64,000 nucleotides of DNA, taken from contig JARBJD010000160.1 of NCBI GenBank assembly GCA_033064195.1, forward strand, positions 100,741 through 164,740, in the 5' to 3' direction. Shown here one piece after another: positions 1 through 11,000 of the stretch. Position 1 is the stretch's first letter. Every line of letters starts with the position of its first letter. The DNA is from Blattamonas nauphoetae. Taxonomy: Eukaryota > Preaxostyla > Oxymonadida. The translations under genes were made by a program, and so were the position numbers. The notes under the pieces are model-generated. The model ran no database searches, was not told where the DNA came from, and saw only the letters and a program-made list of their open reading frames with translations.

Positions 1-528
1 GTTCGGACAGACAACATTTAGAGGGCAGCAGGGAAGTGGGGGAGGGTTTGGGGGTTGACATGGGGAGGGTTCGGAAACACGGCAAACAATTTCCGGATTT
101 CGTTTAATTTCATGAATCGATTTGGCTGACATTTTTAAAACCGGAGCGTCTTTTTCATTGTTCAGTCTGATTCGACGATCAGTTCAACACGTTCGAAAGT
201 GATTGAGCTGGATTCGTTCTAACTGCATCAATCAAACCGAAAAATGTGAGATGTGGATGATAATGAAGAACCAGAAACACCGGGAAACAAAAGAGGATGA
301 AGGAATGGCTGAGATGAAGACACACAGGTCAGAATAGCTGAAAACGGAAGAGGAGAGAACGATGCGAAAAGAATGAGTCAATGACGAGAATGAGAATGGA
401 GAAAGGAGCACACCAAATTATCAACACAGAGCGAGTGGGAGCATTGCAGGGTCAGCACGTGATGTCATCGGAACATCGAGTGAAATGTGGGATGTGGGCG
501 ACAGAGTACTTTTCGTGTCACGTGTCAT
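1..528. repeat. 3' flank of family copy, shared with 48.07-48.79 kb
   Basis: No gene is recognised here. From about 246 onward the DNA matches the stretch at about 48066-48789: both carry the same acidic-looking reading (DVDDNEEPETP) and the same run into the C-terminal end of a family copy. The two loci therefore come from one segmental duplication that included the 3' end and flank of a family gene. The copy here lacks the MITE present at 48126-48562 and gives a near-empty target site at about 302-312. Bases 1-245 show no recognisable feature. Confidence 0.65.
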
Positions 529-718
529 CTACCAAGGAGGCAGAGGGGAGTTCATTTCCAAATCGTTCATGAGTAAGAAGGAAAGGCTCCTCACATTCTT
601 TCCAAACAACTTCGAACGGTCGGTAATCAGTGTTTGTTCGAGATGATCTTTGAACCCTTCCTGTTCCAGTGTCTGCAACAATATTCTCCCTCTGCGCCAG
701 GTGTTGGCTCCATCTGTC

Positions 719-2960
719 TTGGCCTGTTAAGCTGTGTCCAGTCGAGGTGGCAATGTCCAGTCCAATGTCCAGTCTCCTATTTGGGAGCCGAGGGAGTTCA
801 TAAAACCGGGCAATGGGTGAAATCCAAGTCATTGCAACAAAATGACTCGAAACGACAAGGGAAGGTGTTCTGTGGGCAGATTAGAGATATTTCAGCAGAT
901 TGAGGTCAATTGTGTCCGGAGAACTGAATTATCGGATGGAAATGGGATGATCATTCCAAACCACATCCTTTTCTCCTCGAATTATCAATTCAACAAACAT
1001 ATTCTTGCAGCAATGATCTCAAAGATGGAATAATTGATATGGCGAGGGTGGATATCAGAACCTGGCTGGTAAAAATGACACAAGGCAAAACAGTGTGATT
1101 AGTGACGAATTAAGTGAAAAGAAGACAAAATATACGGCAGCCGACCTTCAGCTTGTTGTGATTCTTCTGAATTTCCTTCGACGATTGGCTCAGTCTATTT
1201 TAGGGCTGGTTGAGATCTTACAAACATCAACAGCGCGTCTATGTTCGTTCTTCCTCGCATCCCCTTCCTTGTTTGCTTTTCATTCACCGTCACTCCCTGT
1301 TCAGATCGAAGCGAGCGTCCAAGAATCTTTGATTCCCCTCCTTTCCGATTTTCGCAAGTGTGATCATCAGGGCCATGCACAAGTAGAAATACGCCGAGTT
1401 CGAAGAGATCAGAACACAAATTCAGTCCAGGGTGTCTGTGTATGACCAAAAAAGAGTAGGTGAGACCGTTAACAAGTGTGATCATGATTTAGAGGAAGAT
1501 CTTGAGGAAAGCGATTGTGAAGAATACCCGGTTGAAGAAGCTGTGTTCAACGACGTTGACTTCGTTGGAGCATTGTCGTGTGGGGGGAAATGTTGAATTC
1601 TGGAGGTTAAGGAGAAAAAGAGAAGAAGGATCAATGTGGAGAATGTGAAAGATTATGAAGAACGGAGATATCTCTTGAGAGGACAATGAAGATGAGATGA
1701 AATTTCTGGGAATTCATTCTGACAAACCTTGTATCGATGATACATTCTTCTCTTCCATTGTTTTCGCAAAGTATTTCATTGTCCTGAACTTTCGGTTCTT
1801 CTTTCTTCTCGACTTGTTGTGTTGATTCCTTCTTTTCTTCACCGATTGATTCGGCCATCGTTTGATCAGTTGGAGTTACAACAAGTGCAACAGTGTGTTC
1901 TTGTTCAATCTTGTTCTGGCTGGGTTCTGGAGACTTCACTTCCTTTGGAATCACAACTGTCTTCGAATCTTTCTTCTCATCATCTGATTCCATATTCCTA
2001 GCTACCATCTCCTCCGATTCTTGCCTCTTCGCCTCGGCCTGTTTCGCGATCTGCTCAAATCTCCCCTTAACTCCCGATCTATATGTCGAATGTGAAGATA
2101 TGAATGAGGAGGGTCCAATACGATGAAAAAATGTCAAAAAATGAATAAGCAAGAGATGCAAACCGATGGCAACAGATCTCCCATCCTAGTGCATATTGGG
2201 GAACAATATGCCCGTCGTCTGGAGGTTCCCTTTGAAAATACTCTGAGTCCATTTTCTACCAATTCGATGACAGTTGTTCATTTCTTCTCAGAGGAGAAGA
2301 CGTCCGACAGTTCGATCGTGTTGACTTTTCGCTTGTGGATGAATGAGCACCCTGTTCCTGCAAGAGATGGAGAGAAGAAGTGAATGAAGTGGCTAGAAAT
2401 TGAAAATAAAGAGAGAAAACACTATCAACGGCGACTCAAACTGTTCTGAGTTTGGTCACATCCAGGGGCAGCAAAATGCAGAGATGAAGGCACTACCTCG
2501 CTCAAACAAAGTGATGAGGTCTAAGACTAATCAAAAAGTGAGAGATGGGTGGTAATATCACACCAACATCGAAATGGAGAAGCAACTGTGACCCTTTCTA
2601 GATGTCGATTGGACGTCCAGGACTGGATGTCCAATCGGACAGTCTAATTTGCCGACTCTTTGAAAACTTCAAAAACGGTATGCACTAATTGAGAAGACAT
2701 CAGAACAAAAGTATCAGCGAAATGTCCAATGACATCCAATGACGTCCAATGGTGGGTGGATCAAGCAACTCGTCACTTGAAGAAGAGTATCATCGGATTC
2801 TCACCATTTCGCTGATTTTCAACAGACTATTCTCATTTTCAAGTGAAAGGAAACAAATATATGGAATGAGAGTAAAATGAACAGGATGAAAATTGAATAT
2901 CCAACCGAAGTCAATTGTCCAGTCCAACGCTGGCACCGTCCAATCCAATTAACATGCCAA
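719..2960. mobile_element. Non-autonomous hAT-type transposon, 2.2 kb
   Basis: The element starts TTGGCCTGTTAAGC at 719 and ends with the inverted form of TTGGCATGTTAATT at 2960. It is flanked by the perfect 8-bp duplication CATCTGTC (711-718 and 2961-2968). An 8-bp duplication is the hallmark of hAT and related superfamilies. Its first ~64 bp match 39033-39096, and its last ~360 bp match 46268-46626 in part (strong at 2603-2770 and 2885-2960). It is thus an internally replaced relative of the 7.6-kb element. Subterminal GTCCAGTCCAA and GGACGTCCA motifs are clustered, as expected for transposase-binding sites. No transposase is present; the middle holds unrelated coding-like sequence. It lies inside family copy 1. 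Confidence 0.88.
1690..2100 (-). pseudogene. Captured coiled-coil/disordered coding fragment inside hAT element
   Basis: A minus-strand frame reads GVKGRFEQIAKQAEAKRQ followed by a long Glu/Lys/Ser-rich low-complexity stretch (ESDDEKKDSK, VEKKEEPKVQDNE). Just upstream in the sense direction the sequence ends ...CATATAG, a plausible 3' splice site, so this may be one internal exon of a host gene. It has no counterpart in the related 7.6-kb element and lies between the two shared ends, so capture of host sequence is the simplest reading. I do not recognise the parent gene. Expression cannot be judged. Confidence 0.5.
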
Positions 2961-3011
2961 CATCTGTCTTCCATATGTTGTTGTTGGTGAACATTTCAAT
3001 GATGATGAATT

Positions 3012-3869
3012 GGGTGATTCTAAATGAATTGTTACCCGCGTATTTTCTTCTGCAAGACGTGCAGAAACTCTCTGCAATTTTCAGAGCACTCATATTCTCC
3101 TCCCCTCGACATGATGAAGGTGTTTTTTGTCCTTCTGACTCTTCATACATTCTTTTGCATCTGATTTCTGCATTCAGTCGACATTTGTCACCCAGACTTG
3201 TCTATACCTCCAAACATGTTCAAGTATCTCGTTTTAACACAAACTTTGAAGCGGAAAACCATCGCTTGAACAGTATATATATTCTCATCTTCGCTTTCCA
3301 AGTCTTTGTTTCCATCATCTTTGATCCAACAACGAAACTTGACATCTCATTGATTGATTGCAATTTTGAGGTTTTCCAACTCTTTTCCTTCAACTTTCTC
3401 ATTCAGATCTGGTGATCACGTTCTTCCCCTCAAACAATTGACTTGTGAATTCTGATCTTCCTCCCTCTTCTATTGTAACCCTCAAAAATGATATCCATTC
3501 ACAAATTCGCCTCAAACATACCATATGGACATATTCGGATTACTTTATGAAGATATCGCCTCTCTGACGCGAGGAAGTCAATCCATGTTTTTCAAGACTT
3601 TTTGAATGATTCGTGCTTTCGATTCGCTTTTTTCTCACATTTCCGTTCTTTTATATCGTTTTACACCATCGGTTGATTTTCTGGCACGTTTTGGGGAAAT
3701 AAATGTGAAAAAAAGCCCCAATCAGAATCGGGCTCTCTCGAACGCGATCAAAACAAAATCTCAAAAATTTAGTACTTTTCTGTTCTGAAAATCTCTGACA
3801 GCTAATTCTACAAAAATTTTTTTTTGAGACGCACCATAGTCTTTTGTAACATTTCATTTAGAATCACCC
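3012..3869. mobile_element. TIR element (MITE-like) with AATT target duplication
   Basis: The ends are 24-bp inverted repeats beginning GGGTGATTCTAAATGAA, with one mismatch. They are flanked by AATT at 3008-3011 and 3870-3873. The element interrupts family copy 1 between the codons for His-Gln and Phe-Ile; the gene text resumes in frame on the far side. The interior is AT-rich with no credible transposase, so it is non-autonomous. Because AATT is palindromic it could be counted as TIR rather than duplication, so the superfamily is uncertain. Confidence 0.75.
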
Positions 3870-5015
3870 AATTGGTGGGTGGGTTCGTGTTTCACTTTTG
3901 AGATAAGTGATTGGAAGACTATTGGGATGTGAGAAGTGCAAACGAAATCCAGGGTTGGTTGGTCGAACGCACTCACTTTAAAGATGTTGATCAGTAGGTT
4001 CAATGCTTGTTGGTATTCTTCATTCCACGACAAAAGGACCTTTTGTCGTTTGATCTGGACGAGAGATGGTTCCATCGGGATCAGCACTTCATTCAACACC
4101 AGATCTCGAATTGATTGAGGGAAAATGTCGGAAGTGGTTGAGAGAGAAAGAATAGTGTCTTCGGTTGCAAGCACGACGCCGGCTTGGAGGATCTCCATCA
4201 TGTTGCTCAGGATGCTCTGATCATCGATCTCAGAAAGATCTCGTAAGTGAGGTGTGGAAAGCATTCTGGGAAGGAGTTTGGATGAGATAAAGGCCATGCA
4301 GGTCGGTTTTGAACATTTAACGACACACGGACGAAGGAGAGTAAGAGCATCCCTGAAGGTCGATGTATATGGTGATGATAAGAGCACAATCATCGAATCC
4401 ACAAACACTGCAGCGGTGTTTGTGGAGTCTTGTCCAATCGCCTTCAAAAAAGCGTTGAAGTTCAATACAAGTCCGAAATTGTTTATGATCAACGAAAAGA
4501 ACGTTGAGCACTGACGAAGCAGCTCCTCATCAAATTTGTAGTCATCTCTGACCATTGAAACAAGTGTGAGAAAAACGGCTGATACAGAATCAGCTGTGAT
4601 TGGATCAGTCTCTTTCCACGTCAGGAATGGGGAGTATTCTGGATGAATCAAATGATGATGAGGAAATGATGGATACCGACTGATGAGATCATGGTTATAC
4701 TGGTTGTTTCTAAATATGGGGACTCGATCAAACTGATCACTTTTTGACACAAAAACGAAGAGAATGTGCTTTGACTAGACTGACACAGAGACATCTGTTG
4801 TGTAATCATTGACTGAGAGTGACAAATTAATAGTATCAGCGAAATAGTCTCAGAAACAAAAAAAAGACACACACACATAACTATGAAAGAAGAGGGAAAT
4901 GATGGCTACATATTGAGAAGAAAAGAAGAGTCTGTGTCGAAATACTTAATGAGCTTTCGTCGGAGATGACGTGAAGGGAGGCCATCGAGGAATCGGAATC
5001 GAAAGGGAGAGAGGA

Positions 5016-8000
5016 TCATCGCAGCTGCACGCTTCCCATCTGGCACTCTCCAACTGAACTGTCCCGTCGATCAGCGAAGAGTCTGTGCCCTCGCCCAACC
5101 ACAACTCCACCATCAAATCCATTCATTCCTTCGAACCCTCGGCACAAGCAGCGAGAGAGACGCACTTTCTGAAGAATCGCACAATCGGTCTTCTCGTTCC
5201 CAAAAATCAAGAATCCACTCCCACCCACAAACCAAGACAGCGACGACGAAGATTCCGAGGTGTCAGTGTTCGTCAGCGTGCAGTCGGAGAACGACGAGAG
5301 CGAGAGGTCGACGCACGAAGAGCGAAGACGACGAGTCGAGCGTGTTCGCGTCATCATCTCAACCACCACACATCCTCCCCCAACCACCCTCCTCTCGCTC
5401 GTCTCTCCCACCCTCACGCGAGTCCAGCATGACCTGAAGTTGTTGTTTGTGATTGCTCCTGTGATTCCCACAATCTCAATTCGAATCACACTTCCGAACT
5501 CTTCCCCGCTGCAATCAAAGAATTCCGAGTTCGCCACTTTCATCCCACCACGTGTCGTCCCCCAGATCAGCGCTCCTCCAGCCAACGAGACCGACGAGAA
5601 CGAGCACGATGTCAGTGCGATCTCGCTTGACTCGCTAAACTGCACCAGACATGCCTTCCCAACAAATGACACGTCGCGAATCGAGAATCTGTCTGCTGAG
5701 AACGACGAAGAGCCAGACACCGAAACGAGAGAGACAGCGATGGGAGAGGACGAGGAGAGCGAGCACGACGACAGAAGAGAAAACACAAACCCCGTCGAGC
5801 GCGGGGCTGAGAATGAAGAGAACAGAATGCCAAAGAAGGAGAGCGTCTGTCCGCGAACAGTGATCATCGCGTGTCGGGCTGACGAGAAGGCTGTTCCTGG
5901 CTTCTCCTCGTCACTCACACTGCACAGCACTTCCCCCTCGAACGATCCTCCACTTCCACTTTCACTTCCACTCACTTCCATCGACCATCCCGGCTGATCC
6001 ACCAGCCAACAGCTCTCTCCGATTCGAGCTCGCCCCACAACAACCACAGCGATTGATCGATCGCTTTCTTCTGTTTCAACGAAGCAGCGATGAAGTGTCT
6101 TGAACGGGCTGTCCACTGTTCCTGCTGCTTCGTCACTTCCTCCCTCTCCCACCCCAATCACTTGCGACCGCAGAAGCAACAGCAACGACATCCCCGCGCT
6201 TGCGTCGTCCCTTCCCCACAAATCGTCCTCTCCCGCTTCCTCGAAAGACCCTCGCCAGATGCTCCCCACAACCACTCTTTCCAGATCGTCCCCCACCACA
6301 AACACACAGTCCCCCATCCCAGACGCCTTGTTTCCCGAACTTCCTGTCCCAAACTCGGTCTGCAACAGCGAGTACTGCGACAGCGTCGGCATCTGCGACA
6401 GATCCAGCCAGACTGCCCCTCCGTCCATCGCACTCGAGCAGCCCTCAAACCGACACGAGTGCAGCCAGAGCGAGCCTGACGTGATGGCCACAGCCAGCGC
6501 TCCTCCATTCCCGTTCGACGAGCAAGATGTGAAAGACGTCGTCGTTGAGGACGATCCGATTGTGAGGGACGAACCAGATCCGATCGAGGAGTGAATGGTC
6601 GTGCCACTCGCAGACCCATCTGAAACACTCGATACTGACGATGTCGAGACATTGGTCCATGTGATGATTCCTCCACTCTGGGAAATGAATGATGAGCCTT
6701 TCAGACTCAGCTTTGTTGTGAAGTCCAAAATGAGTGATGCCACTGAAAGAGTTCCAGACGAAACGAGAATCACATTGGAGGCATGCTCAGCAGAAGACAG
6801 AGGGTTGGCGATGGTCACAGTCGATCCCACATTCAACACTCCTCCATTCACGGTCCACACTGGCGAGGCAATTCCTGATGCAGTCAGGATGAATTTCAGC
6901 GACAAGAACGTCACTGTTCCTGTCGATATTGTGATCCCCTTTCCCGACAGAACAGAAACTGAGCGGATCGAGGCATCATTTGAGGTGATCGATGTCGAGC
7001 CTGCTTTCGACGTGATCGAGTCGTCCAGATCAATTGAAGAGCGGACCTTCACTGATGAGCCTGCGAGATTCGTGTATCCTTGACTCAACGACGAACATGG
7101 AAGGACCGATTGGCCACAGATTGCGTTTGATTCTCCATTCGACGAATCCACAAACACATCTCCAGACGCGTAAGCAAACAGAACATGCAGAAGGGACCAG
7201 CGTGTGTCTGACGACGCTGAGAATGCAATCAGGTTCTTTTCGGATTCTGTGAATGCAACAGAGTTCGCTGGGGAGGACAGATAGCTGCCTGTCCACTTGT
7301 CAGAAGTGAGAAGCGAAGGAATCTGAGCTTGAGCGAGAACAACAAACACATTTTGACCTTTCTTCGACACCCCATTCGAGTTTGCTCCGAGAGAACCAAA
7401 TCCAACTGAGGTGAACGTGAACTGGGTGGATTCCATCGATGAGAGATCGAGAGAGACAGCTCCGCCATTCTCGCTCGACGAACACAGCGAGAACGACGTG
7501 TGAGTCACGGACAGAGATCCCGTTCCAGACACTTTCACATGAAGCGCTCCTCCATTCCCGCTCGACGAGCAAGATGTGAATGACGTCGTCATCGAGGATG
7601 ATCCAATCGAAACAGTTTGATCAGAAGTCACAATTGATGAGATAGCATGGGCTTGTGTGTCGGACGAGTCAACGAGAGAAATGAACGTTCCAGCAGGAAG
7701 TGTGATACTGCCTGTTCCATCGATGAGCGAGGCTTGCAGCTTCCCCTTCTCGAAAGTGCAATCACTCAGGACGACTGCACCCCCATTCAGTGCGACCACC
7801 GATGATGCTTTCTTCTCTTGCATATCAAGGGAGAGGCTTGTGATTGTGAGGATTCCACCCGTCACAGAGAACAGAGTGGTCGATGAGAACGTGTCAGTCG
7901 TCGGAGTGTATGCAATTGAGCAGGAGTCAATTGATGCGTGTCCTCCTGCGAGATCCAGAATCTTGGTTGGTGTCGCACTCCATTTCAGTTCGAGTGATTT

Positions 8001-11000
8001 GACAGACAACAGACCACTGGTCGACGTCGAAGGGATGGAGAATTGTCCATTGTTCATGTGGAGTGAAGCAGTGTGTGCGGACTTCTCAACATCGAGCGAA
8101 TACTGTCCAATCACCAAAGATGAATTGAGGAGTCCCGAATCAACAATCAGAATTTTGAATTGTGGGACACCCGTGGCGGTTGAGTCCTCCAGCAGACGCG
8201 AAGTGAGACGAGAGAGGGTCTGGCAGGGGCTGAGATCCAAACCACATCTGAGTGAATCATTTCCTGTCGACTTCAGATAGCCTGTGGCGACATCGAGGAG
8301 GAAGAGGACGAGAGGATGACGGACGGTGAGATTGGTGTCTTCAAATCCTTCGTACTTGGCGAGGTCTGACTCTGAGAAAGGGGCAGAAAGGAACGCCATC
8401 GATGTGGATGTGATTGAGGATGCGAGAGATGGGGCTTGAATGAACAGAAATGGCTCAGCTGCTGGTTGTGAAGTGGACGAAAACAGAATTTTCGAGAGAG
8501 TGAACACGGAAGCTGTGTCCTTGACAAGGATGTGGACGGCCTGACCAAGCCCAGTCGTGTTCTCCGGTTTCGACGAGTCAACCAATGCTTCGCAGTTGGA
8601 GAAGGACATTCCAGTTGTTCCGGTCATCTCAAACCTGCCTGTCTCGTGCAGTGTGACATGAAGTGCTCCTCCATTCCCAGTCGTTGAGCATCCCGAGACA
8701 GATCCATCAACAACGATGAGAGACTTTCCTGCCGAAACAAGAGCGTTCAACACGCTTCCGTTTCCTGTTGATACGATGTCGGTGAAGGAACACGAGGTGA
8801 GTTTGAGATTTCCCCCTGTCTGTGCGATGAGAGTGGATGCTTCGAAAGTGGTGACTGTTCGTTGTTCTCCGAAGGAGCACGAACTGATGGACAATGAACC
8901 TGCAGAGATAGAGAACGCAGATGTTGACCGAGGACTCTCCAAGATGAACTTTTGGTTCTGAAGGATCAGAGTGTGATCGTCTGTTGAGACGACAAGGCTT
9001 CCCTCAGTCCCGACGACGATTGTTTGGTCAGCGTTCGACATGATGGGGCCAGTTGCGAGTGTCAAAACAGAGAATTTCGTCGTCAATGTTGTGTTGATGG
9101 TGTCCGAGCGAGATAATTGAAGTGTGGTTCCAGACACCTTCAATTTCGACCAGCCATGAACCAGTGTTTGGCAGGGAAGCTGTGAAATGCCGCAGTTGAC
9201 GTGATCTTCACCGTCTTCCGTGACATCGAGAGTGAGATGAGTAACAGTGTGGGGATACCAGTAGTACAGAAGACTCCATTCATTTGATCCTTCCTTCCCA
9301 AAGAACAGTGCCTTCTCGGCTGGCGTGAACATGCGTCCTGCTGGAAGTGGAAGTTGTGATTTGAATGGGGCGAAGGAAGTGTTTCCAGCAACAGTGGAGA
9401 GAGAAGAGGCTTCGACATAAATGACCGTTCCCTTTCCTTTCGATTCGACTTCACTGAAGACTGAATCATTATCACGAATGAACGTCGAACCAGTGCAGAG
9501 GTAGATGAGCGTCCCAGCCTCCTCTGAGCCGAAAGAGAGTCTTTGGAGTGTTGAGGCTTCGAGTGCCAACGTGGCACCATTGTGGACTTCGATCAATTTT
9601 GTTGTGGTCGCAGGCAGAGTAACCTTCGAGTCAGATCCAATCAGACAGGTCTTGAGTGAGACCGTTCCGAGTTGAACCACAAATAATGTGGACGAAGTGC
9701 ACGACAAATCCACCAGGAATTGGATGGTGTTGAAGAGGAGAACTTTTGAGGCTCCATTCATCACAAACGATGCTGCGTCATTCAGTGTGATAGTCCTCTT
9801 CGTCGAGCTTGTCGATTTGATCTCCAGCGACGATGTTCGAATGACGCTCTCGACGATTGATCCATCTGTCGCCATTTCGAGGACTGACTGAAGATGAGTG
9901 TCGACAGAAGAGATTCCTGAATGAAGCGTCGAACACGGAAGTCTTGGTGTCCCACATTTCGGGTGAGTTGTTGCCTGGTCTGATGAGGATGACATGCGAA
10001 TGGAAGAAGTCGGGGATGGGAGAAGGAAGAACAAAAGTGGTGTTGTCTGCCACATGTCGGTCTCTGCCTTTCCTTTGTCCAATCCCGAGAAGTGCTCGAG
10101 CAGGGTCGAATCATTGAAGGATTCTGCCCATCGAGCTGGAGTCACTTTTGTTTCAATTCCGGTTGTTTTGATATGAACCAGATAACCGTTTGGAGTATTT
10201 GTTCGAACACAGTCAGTGAATTTGACAGACTTGAGTGAGATTTCGCCCTCTGTCTCAATCTCGAGCACAGAGCTGGATTTCATGCTGAGAGACATAAAAC
10301 TCGTCGATTCAAAAGTGAACGGCTTGTCAGTAGCAGATAAACTGACGACAGGCAACGAATACACAGCTGGCGTCTCTGAAGATGAGTTGAAGACACAGTC
10401 GAAGATCGAGACGGGACCAGTGCTTGTTCTGATCACCGATTGAATGTGTTCCACACCTCCCTCGCTGATGATGGCAAGATTGTCGAGTGTCACACTCTCA
10501 CCTGTCGCTGTCAGATCAAACAGACCGTGTTTGGAGGGAGCGATGAAGTCGATGTTGGTGACGGTCATGATAGCCTTCTCTTCGATTGTGAAGAGGAACA
10601 GGTTTTTGGCTGCAGTTTCATTTGTTTTGACGAGTGTCCGAGTGATGGTTGATGTTTTCTGGTTGGATGTTGTTGTTCCAGTTACTGTGACGTCTTGTGA
10701 CGCTACAATAATGTCGGATTCATGGTAAGTCATGTTCCACACATATTTGATGGTCATTGGCATCAGCGTGTCGTTTTTGTACTTTTGTGTGAGAAACCGA
10801 ATTCCGTATCTCACCGTTGAACAAAATGACGATGTCCATTTGCAGTTCTCGTTGTCGCTTCCACTGACGCCAGTTGTCGGTTCAATGACAGACCCGTTGA
10901 CAGAGATGATGGGGAATGGAATGCTGAGGCCGATCTCCTCCGCGTTCTCCGGCTCCCTCCCTTCAATCACCACGTGGTGCTGGTCGCTCAACGATCCACC

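Larger units (their letters stand above)
529..4692 (-). pseudogene. Multicopy solenoid-like family gene, copy 1, split by two transposons
   Basis: Member of a ~340-residue family repeated through the window; its function is unknown and the helical, leucine-rich text suggests a HEAT/ARM-like solenoid (inference). Exon 1 is 4677-4692 (16 nt, M-I-S-S-V plus one base) and a 38-nt GTATCC...CAG intron covers 4639-4676. Coding sequence then runs 4638-3870, is interrupted by an element at 3012-3869, continues 3011-2961, is interrupted again at 719-2960, and ends 718-529 at TAG. Family marks are YSPFLTW, SLVSMVRDDY, TPHLRDLSEIDDQ, NEVLIPMEPSLVQ and RGRILLQTLEQEGF. Leaving out the two insertions and one copy of each target duplication gives 338 codons with no internal stop, the same length as other copies. 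As it stands the gene cannot make the whole protein unless the insertions are spliced out. The shorter open frame from 4750 reads through the intron and is probably not the real start. Confidence 0.85.

Noticed and set aside
719-784. Independent 62-bp dispersed repeat shared with 39033-39096
   Set aside because: Both are the left ends of larger transposons whose right ends and target duplications were found.
2603-2960. Separate 360-bp MITE shared with 46268-46626
   Set aside because: Target duplications show these are right ends of the 2.2-kb and 7.6-kb hAT elements.
5085-7083. Long plus-strand open frames opposite the giant beta-helix gene
   Set aside because: They are antisense by-products of biased Ser/Thr codons in the real gene and have no domain text.
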